From Diplosphaera chodatii (taxonomy: Eukaryota; Chlorophyta; Trebouxiophyceae; Prasiolales; Stichococcaceae): a stretch of 64,000 bases of DNA. The notes beneath the pieces are model-generated. The model was not told where the DNA came from and searched no databases. It worked only from the letters and a program-made list of their open reading frames with translations. The translations under genes were made by a program, and so were the position numbers. Where the stretch lies: assembly GCA_032358165.1 (NCBI GenBank), contig JAALGY010000012.1:2976001-3040000 (forward strand), given 5' to 3'. Below are positions 47,052-56,972 of the stretch, one piece after another (the stretch's first letter is position 1; each line of letters starts with the position of its first letter).

Positions 47052-49361
47052 ATGTCGCATCGGTCTGAGGCGGTGCAGCTGCTGACCGCGCTGCTGTTGG
47101 GCCTGCTGTTGCTGCTGTCCTTGGCGCTTCTGCAGACGCGCCGCGGCGCAGAGCAAGTCGGCAACCTGCGAGTGCTGCTGCGCTGCCAGCCGCTTGAGGG
47201 CACTGCCGCACCCGCCGCCGCCAACGCCTCTGACGCTGGGCAGCAGCTCTCAGCCAGCTCGTCCACAATCGTAGAGCACAGGCCGCAGCGACCGCACTGC
47301 AACAGGCTCGAGCCGGGCGACCAGCTGTCTGGCGGCGGCGGCAACATTACCTTCAATCCAGCGGGTGTGCGCCATGCCAGCACTCTTGATGCTGTCTTAA
47401 GAGGCCCAACACGAGGGAAGGCGTGTGCAAAATGCGAGATCACTTCACGAACAGCACTTGAGAAGCATGCCAGAAGCTGCCTGTGCAGCGTCACCTCCTG
47501 GTGGAATCATGAGTACTCAGCCGCTGCGCTCTGTACTCTTCATGTGCAAAACCCACTCTTGCCAGTGTTCTATCTGGGCGTCGCAGGTATCTTCAATCCA
47601 GAGCTCGGATGGCTGGTCGTTGCCCGACACGAGCCGGAAACCTACCACATGACATGGCCGCTGGTGTGGTGCGCCCTTCTTGCGACAGCGCTCAGACCCT
47701 GAGCCCGTGCCTGCCCTCCGTCTACCTGCGCCGCACCAGGTGCAGCTACCATGCTGCTGGTGCCAATGTTTCGACTCGTCATTCGCTGCAGGCAACTAGG
47801 CAAGGATCCGAAGGCCGTGGACCTGAGCCTTGTCAACGAAACCGGGGCAATATGGCAGCTGGACGATGACACGCTGGGCGCCGCTGCGGCCGCGAGGCGG
47901 AATCACACCTTCATCAAGGCGGAGGATTACAGGTCCAACACATGCTGTCAACAACACGCACACATACAGTACATCGCCGGGCAGCGGCAGGCGTGGCTGC
48001 TGTCGGAGGCAGCCTCATGACAAGCACATGCTGCTATCGCCGCGTCCGGGCACACCGCAGTCAACTTGCACCGTGGCAACCATTCACATGCGTGTGCACG
48101 TATGGAACGAGAGCTCGGGCTGCCCACATCGCAGGCCATTTCTGTGGAACGGCAGCCTCTGGACCTCGTTCAGCCTGTGGTCGGGGGACTGGCACGTGAA
48201 CCCCATCGTCATCTGCATGAGCCGCATGGACATGGCACAGCGCATGATCACAGCGGCCCGCTGCTTCGACAAGCTGCCGCTGCACAAGAATGGGTTCATC
48301 AGGTGAGTGGCTTGCGCCAGGGCATGGTTGCAGCTGCTGCTTGCCTCTCCAACCAGCTGAAGGCGGATCGTACACCCCATGCGCTTCCTGAGGCGAACCC
48401 GTGAAAGTTTACTCATTATGTACAGGGAGAAGAACTGGGCGTTTAAGGAGCTCGACGGCGAGCTGCTGGTCCTGCATCAGCTGGCGCCTGTCACCACCTT
48501 CCTGCGCGTCGTGCCGGGCGCCCCCAAGGGGCTGGAGCTGCTGTCGGCGACGGCCTTCGAGAAGGACCCGCGCAGGGGCCAGGTCCTCACGCACACCGGG
48601 CTCCTGTTCGATGACGAGGTGGGTGGCGCACGGCTGACGCAGGCCTGTATTAGCAGGACAACAGTGTATGGTGTAGCGCTGCACAGTCCACATTGCATAA
48701 TGGGTCTGCTCCTGCTGAATACCCGCATAGTAGCAGCAGTCTTTTCTGCTGGCGGCTCACAGGTGCACATCAGCGGACACCCTGTGGACCTGCCGGCGTC
48801 TCTGATGGGCGACGCTGCAGCTGACAGCGGCCACCGCGAGTGGTTTGTCATGGCGCACCGCCGCAACTCCGACACCAACTACTACCAGCACTGGTGTGTT
48901 GGTGCTGCCTTTGCACGCCGCCAGCTGCAGATGTGGCGACCGAGCTGCGCTTCTCGATGGCTACCTGGCAGACGCTTGTGCAGGCCAACTGCAGTGCTGG
49001 TCCTGCATCAAGTTGCAGTCACTACCCGAGTGCTGCTGACAGCATGGCGGGCTGAGCAGTCTTCCCTTTCTACACTCAATGTAGGGGCTTCCGCATCTCC
49101 CTCAAGACGCTGGAGCTCACGCACGTCTCAAAAGGACCCATCCTCAGCCCCTCCAGCATGGACGGGGACACCGAAAACCGACTGGTAGTTGGGTCCTATC
49201 ACTTCACGGAACAGCACCGCACCAACTCTCTGGTAGTGTTCTTTGGCCTGGCAGACACCCGGGCCTGTGTCACGAATGTCCTGATGGACTCGGTAGCCTG
49301 GTACCACATGCCTGAGGGCAGGAAGCTCAGCCTGAATGAGTCAGGCTACCAGCTGTCGTGA
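47052..49361 (+). CDS. Type II membrane protein with probable glycan-active beta-propeller
   Basis: Eight exons close in phase to 447 residues: 47052-47364, 47587-47663, 47696-47739, 47792-47932, 48135-48302, 48426-48618, 48763-48893 and 49085-49361. The N-terminus (MSHRSEAVQLLTALLLGLLL and LLSLALLQTRR) is a signal-anchor, placing the rest in the ER or Golgi lumen. A Ser/Ala-rich stem follows. The lumenal domain has repeated beta-strand motifs: ITFNPAGIFNPELGWLVVAR, YRPFLWNGSLWTSFSLWSG, EKNWAFKELDGELLVLHQL, GLLFDDEVHISGHPVDLP, HREWFVMAHRRN, YYQHWGFRISLKTLELTHVS and NSLVVFFGLADTRACV. Their spacing and the EKNW / GHP / AHRR / FGLAD series look like the five-bladed fold of GH43/GH130-type enzymes and related glycosyltransferases. 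Several N-x-S/T sites are present (for example NET, NHT, NGS). The propeller assignment is from memory of motif style and is moderate; substrate unknown. Confidence 0.7.
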
Positions 49362-49709
49362 TGCGCAGCTCAGCACCTGCTAATTCTTCCAAAGTCATGA
49401 ACTCAATCAGCTGTGCACCGTTGTAGCATTTGTGCTAGTGTCCGTAGCTATGTATTCAACGTATGCTCGTGTGTCGCAGTGTAGGGTTATTCTTGCCAGC
49501 ACCGCTTTGTTTCGTGGCGCTGCATGACACATCGATTCTAGCTACTACTTCGACAAGTAGGTCATGTAGTCCAGTGCCAGTAGGTAGAACGCTGAGAGTC
49601 ACCACTATTATTGGTTATCAGACCTTTGTACATTCGGTTAACGTGGGCAGATAGTTGTATCATGCCTGTGTCGTCAAACACACAGATTCCGAGACTAATC
49701 TGGCTGCTC
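49362..49709. other. Convergent spacer
   Basis: Between the 3' ends of the beta-propeller gene and the minus-strand F-box/LRR gene. It is AT-richer than its surroundings and holds no recognisable feature. Confidence 0.5.
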
Positions 49710-52700
49710 TCAGTGCGGTGTCACATCCTCTTCAGTTGCTGTGGCCCACCGGATGACAGCAATGCTGAGGTCGAGGTCGAGATTCATCTCGTCGAAGCCT
49801 CCCTCATTCTCAACCTGTGCAAGTTTCAGGGGCAACACCAAGTTATCCTGCATATTATTGTGGGTACACCCGGCCTCAGCAGGTTCAGGGCAGCACCAGC
49901 TTCAGCCATGCACACACGCAGCTGCACGTGGGAGCTGGAGCTACATTCAGAAGCTCCATTGTCATGCCAGCAGCGCACTCCAGTCCTAAGCAAGCTGCTG
50001 AGACATACATCAACCCAGCAAATGACGCTGGCCCGACTCTGCGGCAGCCTACCAGGTCTTGGTCACTGCTGACGTCCAGGCAGCCAGCGGCGGACAGAGC
50101 AGCAAAGGTGCGGACGTAGCGGCGCCCCGTCTTGTGCGCCGCCACGTTGGTGAGGCGCAGGTGTGTGAGCTGCAGTACACATGCGCATGTGGTATGTGGT
50201 TTGTGGTTCAAACCTCGTGTCCCACGTGCACAACACCCTGGACCCGTGCTCCGTTCACCACTACATGCATTGATGCGGCAACCAGTCGCCAGTGGACAGT
50301 ACCACAAGAATTCGACTGTGCTTCAACCTTCAACAACGATAGAGACTGCAGCCCGTCCTGCATGACATGGTTGCGACAGCAGTACATTTGCCCACCTGCG
50401 TTGCGCGCCCCAGCTGCGGGATCCACCCTGGGGCGGGCATGGCCAGCCGCCGCAGCGCAGGCATCCGCCACAGCAGGCCCTTGGGCAGCGCCACCGCGAT
50501 CGCCTCGTCTCCACTGGCTGTCGACTGCAGTGGCACAGCAGCATGCGTCACACACGATGGCTTCTGCTCCGCCTCTGCGAGGCAGGGTCCGCTCTGGCGT
50601 GCCCCGCTGACACCCCTAGAGGAGGCAGCGCCAAATTCACAGAGCCTGCACTGCCTCGACTCTCCTGTCGCGCAGTGCAGCGTCCATCGCTCCAATGTGG
50701 CATGATGCCTGTCGCACGGACTGGCATGCAGACATGCAGGCTGAGCGCAGTGTGCCAGCTCTGCAGCACTGCGCAGTCTGCCTGGCGTCGCAGGCGGCAG
50801 CTGCATCAACCTCGGGCAGGCAGGCTCAACTGCTTGGGGACTGGCGTCACCTGGGAGATGTCCAGGCAGGACAGCGCCGTGAGCCGCACCAGCGACGCTG
50901 GCAGCGCCGCCACTGCAGGGCACGGACAGAACACGTGATTGAGCACTTCGCTTCTCGTGGGCCACAGCGGGCGTCGACTGGCAGATCCAGTTGAGGTCGC
51001 GGTTGTACAGCACGCACTTGACATATGCCCAGCAGCGGCAAGCAGCAGGGTAGGGCATTGCTTGCGATGACCCCTGAGTGTCTGAACGTGGTGTATCTGG
51101 ACTTGGGAGTTGGGTCGAAGAGGGGTGCACCTCCGCAGTTGGCCAGCGACAGGTGCCGCAGCCGAGACAGCGCGTCGATGCGGGCGGGCAGCTTTGGGAA
51201 CGCAGCCGGACCTGCACCGAAATCAGTCAGCCAGTCCCACAAGAGGCTCCTGCCTCGCGACTGTGCACGTGCGCATGCAGCTGCCGCTGCAGGCTGCAGC
51301 CATGAGCACAGCAATACACTCATGGTAAGCTGCACGCAGAGGATCCTTGTGGTGCAACATCTGACAATCCCACCCACCTGCGTTGTCAAGGCACAGGTAT
51401 GTGAGGTTGGAGGCGGCGGCTGTCGTCAGCAGGTTCCGGGGAAAACCGCCCTCGATCTTCTCGCATGCGCAGGGGCGGAACCTGCAGGAGCAGAGTCAAA
51501 ACACGTTCTGACCTGCAGGCCTGAGGTTCTGCTCGCTACCAAAAACCAGGGCAGGTGACGAACACCCAACAGAGGTAAACAGGATCCCCTCCTGGTATTT
51601 TCACTCCATTCGCCGAAGAAACCAGGAGAGCTACATGTGCACGAAGAACTTGCTCTCGATGCTTCCGACAGCAGGTAAGGCCCTAACCCTGGAGCACCGC
51701 ACCGCAGGTCCAGGTGCGTTAGGTGGCGCAGGCCGCCCAGCAGCTGGCCGAACTGGCGTGCCGGCAGCCCGCCGTACATGGCGCGCGCCTCCAGAGAGCG
51801 CAAGCTGCGGTGTGCAACACGGTGCGACAGTCAGGAAGTTGGATGTTTGGCGGAGAGCACACATGAGCTGGCAGTTGTGGTGGAGTCATGCCATGTCCTG
51901 CTGAGGCTGTGCTGTGCATGAAAGAGCAGTGGGACACAGGGTTGCAAGCTGACGGTGGAGGTGTGTTCAGAGGACAACACTGTAGCCGTGGCTTGCCGAG
52001 GTTGCTCCAACGTGCAGCAGCGTGCAGTTGTGCAGACACCTAACCAGGTTTGCGCCCACCTGGGCAGCAGCGGCAGCGCGTGCAGCACGTTGGCGGACAG
52101 GTCGCAGTCCTCATCCGCGGAGAGGGTCTGCAGCTGGCCGGTTGCCGCCAGCAGGCCCGCCAGGGCCATGAACATTGCATCCGCTGCGGGACCACCCTGC
52201 ATGCAATGCATGCATGGTTGCATCCTGTTTCCTATTCTGTAGGACGCTTTGCATTGCCGGTGTGCTACCACCTGGTGAAGCATGCAAAGCTGCTCCGGAT
52301 GCCTGCCCTACTGCTGTCGCAACACCATGTGGAAGCGAATGCTGTCCACATCTGGCAGTGATTGTCCATCACGAAGGGCACTTGTGCACGAAGGGGCAAC
52401 AACAAGTCGGCTTTACGGTTACTCACCCAGCAAGTTAGGTGGCAGCTGCGAATGGCTGCGGCACGGGTCGTGAGAAACCTGCGACATCGCCATCCAATGT
52501 CCGTGGTCCCTGTACCATCTTCCACATAGATGCTTGCAGTAAAATAGCTGCCTACCCTCGAGCAGAGTGCATGCAATCCTGGGCTCAGCCGTCGCTGCAG
52601 GGATCAGCACCTGATCTGGTCAACTATTGTGCCCGGCAGGTCGAAGTCTCCATCAATGGTGACCGCTCGCCAGCAGGCGCTGGGGCCCTCACCGATGTCG

Positions 52701-53572
52701 CGCCAGCGTCGGCACACTGCCCGCACCGCACCCGCCCTGCATCACAGAAGGTCCCTGCTGGTGGCGAATGCACAAGCGCTCCACGGTATGTACAAGTCAT
52801 GCCTGTGTGGCATGTCAGCCTGGGAGGTGGCAGCCTTCGGTCGCCACGACAGAGCACTGACGCTGTCTACTGCTGACAGCGGTGTGATTGAGGCACTCGT
52901 GGCTGCGCTGGACGCTGTTCAAGACATGGCAGCAGTTCGCCATGCAGTACCTTGCGCTTGCATGCACGGGTGTAGCAGCTTCATGCGGCGTGCAGAAGAG
53001 GCAATCAGCCGCTGAAAAGACATCGTTGTGCCACACGAGACACGACACGCTTTCAGACCATGATGCATGGCGCCGCCGGTGCGGTGGTCACATGCACGTT
53101 AAATCTGCCCAGTGAGCAGTGAGAGCATTTGTGCAAGAGCCCAGTGGTGCCCGCATCACCGTGTGGGGAAGGGCAGCATGGGGAACACCACATCACGCAG
53201 AACCTCGTCCGGCAGCGAGTCGATGGATGTCCTGGGCAGATCAGGGGTTGCAGAATCAGCACGCTCAGGTTCTGCCGACGCCTCGCGCCGCTGCTGCAGC
53301 ATGCTGTGCAGCCTCTGAATCAGCTGCATGTTGGCTCCGCTGCAAATAGCTGTAACAAGCTCCCAAGGCTGGGTGTTGTCAGAAGGTACGTCCTGCTGCC
53401 GGACGGTCATCGCCGAAAATGACCTGCGTGCCGTACCCAATTTTGCAGTACAACATCCACCCCAGTGCAGCGAGTGCAGGCCACTTTTCAAAGTGTGCAG
53501 CTGCGGTTCGACATTAGTGAACGCCACTTTGGTGCAATTACCCAGCCCTGCACCCTTCGGTACAGGGGGCAT
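49710..53572 (-). CDS. F-box/leucine-rich repeat protein, left member of a head-to-head pair
   Basis: The first exon carries an F-box half, RTSIDSLPDEVLRDVVFPML, and ends at a donor near 53167; F-box proteins are SCF ligase receptors. LRR exons then follow: MFMALAGLLAATGQLQTLSA (about 52040-52190), SLEARAMYGGLPARQFGQL with GGLRHLTHLDLR (about 51690-51810), IEGGFPRNLLTTAAASNLTY (about 51380-51475), FPKLPARIDALSRLRHLSLA (51100-51220), ALPASLVRLTALSCLDISQV (50850-50910), ALPKGLLWRMPALRRLAMP (50430-50500) and LTHLRLTNVAAHKTGRRYV (50055-50165). The last exon (49814-49710) ends VIRWATATEEDVTPH. Each segment has a counterpart in the same order in the plus-strand gene. Exons between 52200 and 53160 could not be placed. 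The start is 53572 (MPPVPKG) or 53410 (MTVRQQ); both are in frame. Confidence 0.72.
51666..51692 (-). repeat. Telomere-like tract after an F-box/LRR donor
   Basis: On the gene strand, CCAGGGTTAGGGCC lies about ten bases after a likely donor CG|GTGCGG at the end of the exon encoding GGLRHLTHLDLR. It is the same arrangement as in the lipase and HVA22-like genes. Confidence 0.55.
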
Positions 53573-53660
53573 AGCGCCCCAGCATCACGTTGTGTGCAGC
53601 GACATCCGCGTTACAGGGTTCCAGCTTGTACAACAGCCCACGAGACTCTGCGCAAACGGC
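53573..53660. promoter_or_regulatory. Compact bidirectional promoter of the F-box/LRR pair
   Basis: Only 88 bases separate the two outermost start codons, or about 250 if the inner minus-strand ATG is used. The two paralogs must share control sequence here. No TATA box is evident on either strand. Confidence 0.5.
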
Positions 53661-56416
53661 ATGACGACTGATCACAGACAACTCGCGTGTCAGCCTGTGA
53701 AGCGCAGCGCAGGAAGTGGGCACCCGGCGCACCACAGGCCAGCAACCATTGATGATCTGCCCGACGAGCTCATCATCAAAATCCTGGCGCAGAGCAAAGT
53801 CTGTGGCTGCGGGTGCGCCGCAATCCGGAGCTACTGTAACTACATAGCTGGTGCACGCCCTGCTTGGCCTGTTGCGCAGTGTCTGGCACTCTCTACCTCA
53901 CTCGTGTAGTGTCCACGTTGCAGAGCCTACATCTTCCCACACGTCAACCAGCGCTACAGGTCGGGCGCGAACATCCTCCCACAGACCTGCGCCTGCAATG
54001 AACGTCGCACTGGTGCCGAAGTGCTCAGATATTGCGCCGCGCATGCAGCATGGACCTAACGGCTGCCAATGTGATCAGGGTGTTGCGGTGCAGGCGCCTG
54101 TTCGCCCAGGCCACGGCCATCTGGAGGGACACGTCGCTGTGCGCATGGCGCGACGGCCCCCGCCGCCGCGGCAGCAACGCCGCGGACCACACCCTGCGGC
54201 GCCTGGAGTGGCTGTCCCCGCGGTGGGTGTGCTTTACCTGCACCTTCTGATATTCTTGCTTCCAGGTGTACGTACAGTCTGGGCGCAGTCTGCTGATGTG
54301 GTGCATCTGCTGCAGGGCCACTGCGATCCAGAACATCGACCTGCACGGCTGGGTGCGCCTCCTGATCCGCACCCGCCCTGCGCACAGCGGCAGCGCTGCT
54401 GGCAGTGCTATGAGCAGCGCCACTGCTGCTATATCGTCGTTCATCGCCATCCCACAGACGTCAGGCTTGCTCTTTCTGTATGGGTCTTCGAGGGTACCAC
54501 TTGAGGTTCTTCGACCCCACGCAGGCGGGGCCGCAGGCGGATCAACTGTTTGCCACGCTGACGGGCATGCTGACCGCGGGCGAACCGGTGCTGCGCATCT
54601 CCGCATACGACTGCGAGTTCACCGGCAGGGTGCGTGCTGCCGGCACCGCCCAGAAGCCACCTGCCGAAATCATTCTGCGCCTGCATCTTGCTACAGCTCT
54701 GCTGCTGCGCACGGGCCTGCTTTGGTGCCGACATTCTGTACAGCCACGGATGACAGCCAGAGTGCTGTCGAGTCAAGCTGGACGATTTGCGGTTTGCAGG
54801 CGTTCGACTCGCTGCTGCTGCTGCCCAAGCTGCAAGCGCTGGAGCTGGGGCCCGTCGGCGGCAGCGTCGAGTCGGAGCACCTGGGCATGCTGCTGGGCAG
54901 CCTGCGCCACCTCACCAGCCTGGACCTCGACTTTGAGTGGTGAACACCTGTTCGCATGAGTTGCACGAAGGCCGGACTCGAAAGCCGGACTACAGATGGC
55001 AAAGGAGACGGGCCCGTGGTGGCTGTCACAACCCCTGCTAGCTGCCGCTTACGAATAAAGTCGCCAAGCAAAGCACCGCAATACCCTCCATATCGAGACG
55101 CCAAGTGCTGATCAGCCTGGTGGAGCCGACATGCCTGAGCAGCCAGCAAGCCTTGGATCTCACAGCACCATACACAGCAGTCCTACCTCGTGACCGTGCA
55201 ATGTCATTTCCCTGCCGCAGGACGGAGAAGGGGTCGGTGAAGGGCGGCTTTCCTGCCGGGCTGCTGGACTGCACCCGGCTGCGGCGGCTGTGCCTGTCCA
55301 ACGCGGGGGACGCGGCGTTCCGGGTGCTGCCGCCCGCGATCTCGCAGCTGCGGGACCTGGACCACCTCATACTGTACGACTGCGGCGTGGCCAAAGTGCG
55401 TGGGGCAGCAGGACATGTGTGATCGTTGCTCTTTAAACCATGTATATGTGCACAGCCGGATGCCTTACACTCGCATGCTTTGCTGAGTGGAACAGCAGCA
55501 AGTGTGCGTTGCAGTTTGGAAGGGCTATTGACCTGCGTTGCAGCTCCACTGGGTACATCAGCAACATGACGTGAGTATGCCACTGCCAAGCAGGTGCCAG
55601 TGGAGCTGAGTTGCCTGACGAAGCTGACGCGGCTGGGCGTGTTCCAGTTCCAGGGCCCCGCAGCAGACGTCTGCCCCCTGATGCTGCCCCAGGTGGGGGC
55701 ATTGGGGCCCTTTACAGGCTGTGTGTGACATGGCTGTGTGCACCTACTTGGGTGCGGCATGACCTTTCGCCCTGCGTGACAGCTGTGAAGTGCAGCCTGT
55801 CATTGACTGTTGGGCGCAGCGGCATGATGCGCTGCCAGATGGCGCGCCTGTCCCACTAGCATTGCTCATCCACCTCCCTGCTGCTGCTGCAGGCCATGAC
55901 AGCGCTGAAGTCCCTGCGGGAGCTGGGGCTGTCGCTGCCGGCGTGGCAGCCGATACTGAAGCCGCTCAGCAGCCAGCTGACGCGGCTGATGGTGCGCCAC
56001 ATCAGCAGCCATGCCGAGGTGAGCCTTGGTTTTGTGGTTGCATCTCCCAGGCACACGCACCTTTCAACCATGCTTCAGCGGATGCAGCAATGCACAGTGC
56101 TTGCTGCGTTCTTCGGATGCCAACTGGACATCCGCACTGGGACAGGCGCAGAAGTTTGGGTCAGCGTTCTGGCACCTGCAAGCCGCCAAAACCCTGGAGC
56201 TCAGCAGCGACACCGACCTGGCGACGGACAGCAAAGACGCATTTCAGGTGGGCTGCCCTGTGTGTTATGTTCAAGTACATGCTCGTCGATCACAATGCAC
56301 GCTCCTCATCTGCTCCCCAAACTACATGTTGTCACTGTGCTTCGGGGTGGGCAGAAAGTTTGTGCATGTTGACACAGGTGATCCGGTGGGCGACACCAGA
56401 AGTGGAGTTCTACTGA
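53661..56416 (+). CDS. F-box/leucine-rich repeat protein, right member of the head-to-head pair
   Basis: The first exon starts MTTDHRQLACQPVKRSAG and carries the F-box half ATIDDLPDELIIKILAQSK. The F-box is completed in an exon near 54104-54220 (CRRLFAQATAIWRDTSLCAW). Later exons give GLRGYHLRFFDPTQAG and LFATLTGMLTAGEPVLRIS, then LLLLPKLQALELGPVGG with LGMLLGSLRHLTSLDLD (54800-54943), SVKGGFPAGLLDCTRLRRLC with VLPPAISQLRDLDHLILYDC (55220-55398), VPVELSCLTKLTRLGVFQF (55595-55690), AMTALKSLRELGLSLPAWQ (55893-56020) and HLQAAKTLELSSDTDLATD (56170-56248). The last is VIRWATPEVEFY before TGA. The order parallels the minus-strand gene, so the two arose by inverted duplication. The join after the first F-box half is unresolved. 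It is probably a cytosolic SCF receptor; the target is unknown. Confidence 0.72.
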
Positions 56417-56972
56417 TGAGCCGCCTGGCCTGCGGCAGGGACTGTCGGTATCAACCGAGATGTTCTCGAGTAGCACGGGCCGCAGCTGCTGACCTCCCTA
56501 ACAATGAATGTCCGGACTCACGCCAGTAGCAGGCTCATCAGTACATTGCAGTGCCGCGGGGGCCTGCATTTATTAAACCCCACCATACAGACCAGCAGTG
56601 GTGGCGGCGGCAGTTACAATTGCGTTGTCTGCTACCTGCACTGGCAGTTCAGCCCGCCATGAATTCCTTGGTACTCAAACATATGATGGCCAGGCAAGGT
56701 AATGACGTGAAGTGACCAGTCGTCCTGAACAGACAGCAACACACCGCTAGACGTTGCCGCTTCCCCACATCTATGATAAGTCTGCCATGAAAACAATCCT
56801 GCTCGCTTTGCAGGCTGTTGGTAACGTCCAAGTTCCTGGCTACGGCTGCGCTGCCCACACTGAACCAGCGTCTGCTCTGTGTCAGTGCCCAGCACTGCGC
56901 TCCTGTGCATCTGTCGATGTTAATGCCACACATCTGGCAGCACTTAGCTACGGTCCGTCCAGCTCCGAGTGC
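56417..56972. other. Convergent spacer
   Basis: Between the 3' ends of the plus-strand F-box/LRR gene and the plastid-type gene. Only short, unrecognised ORFs. Confidence 0.5.
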
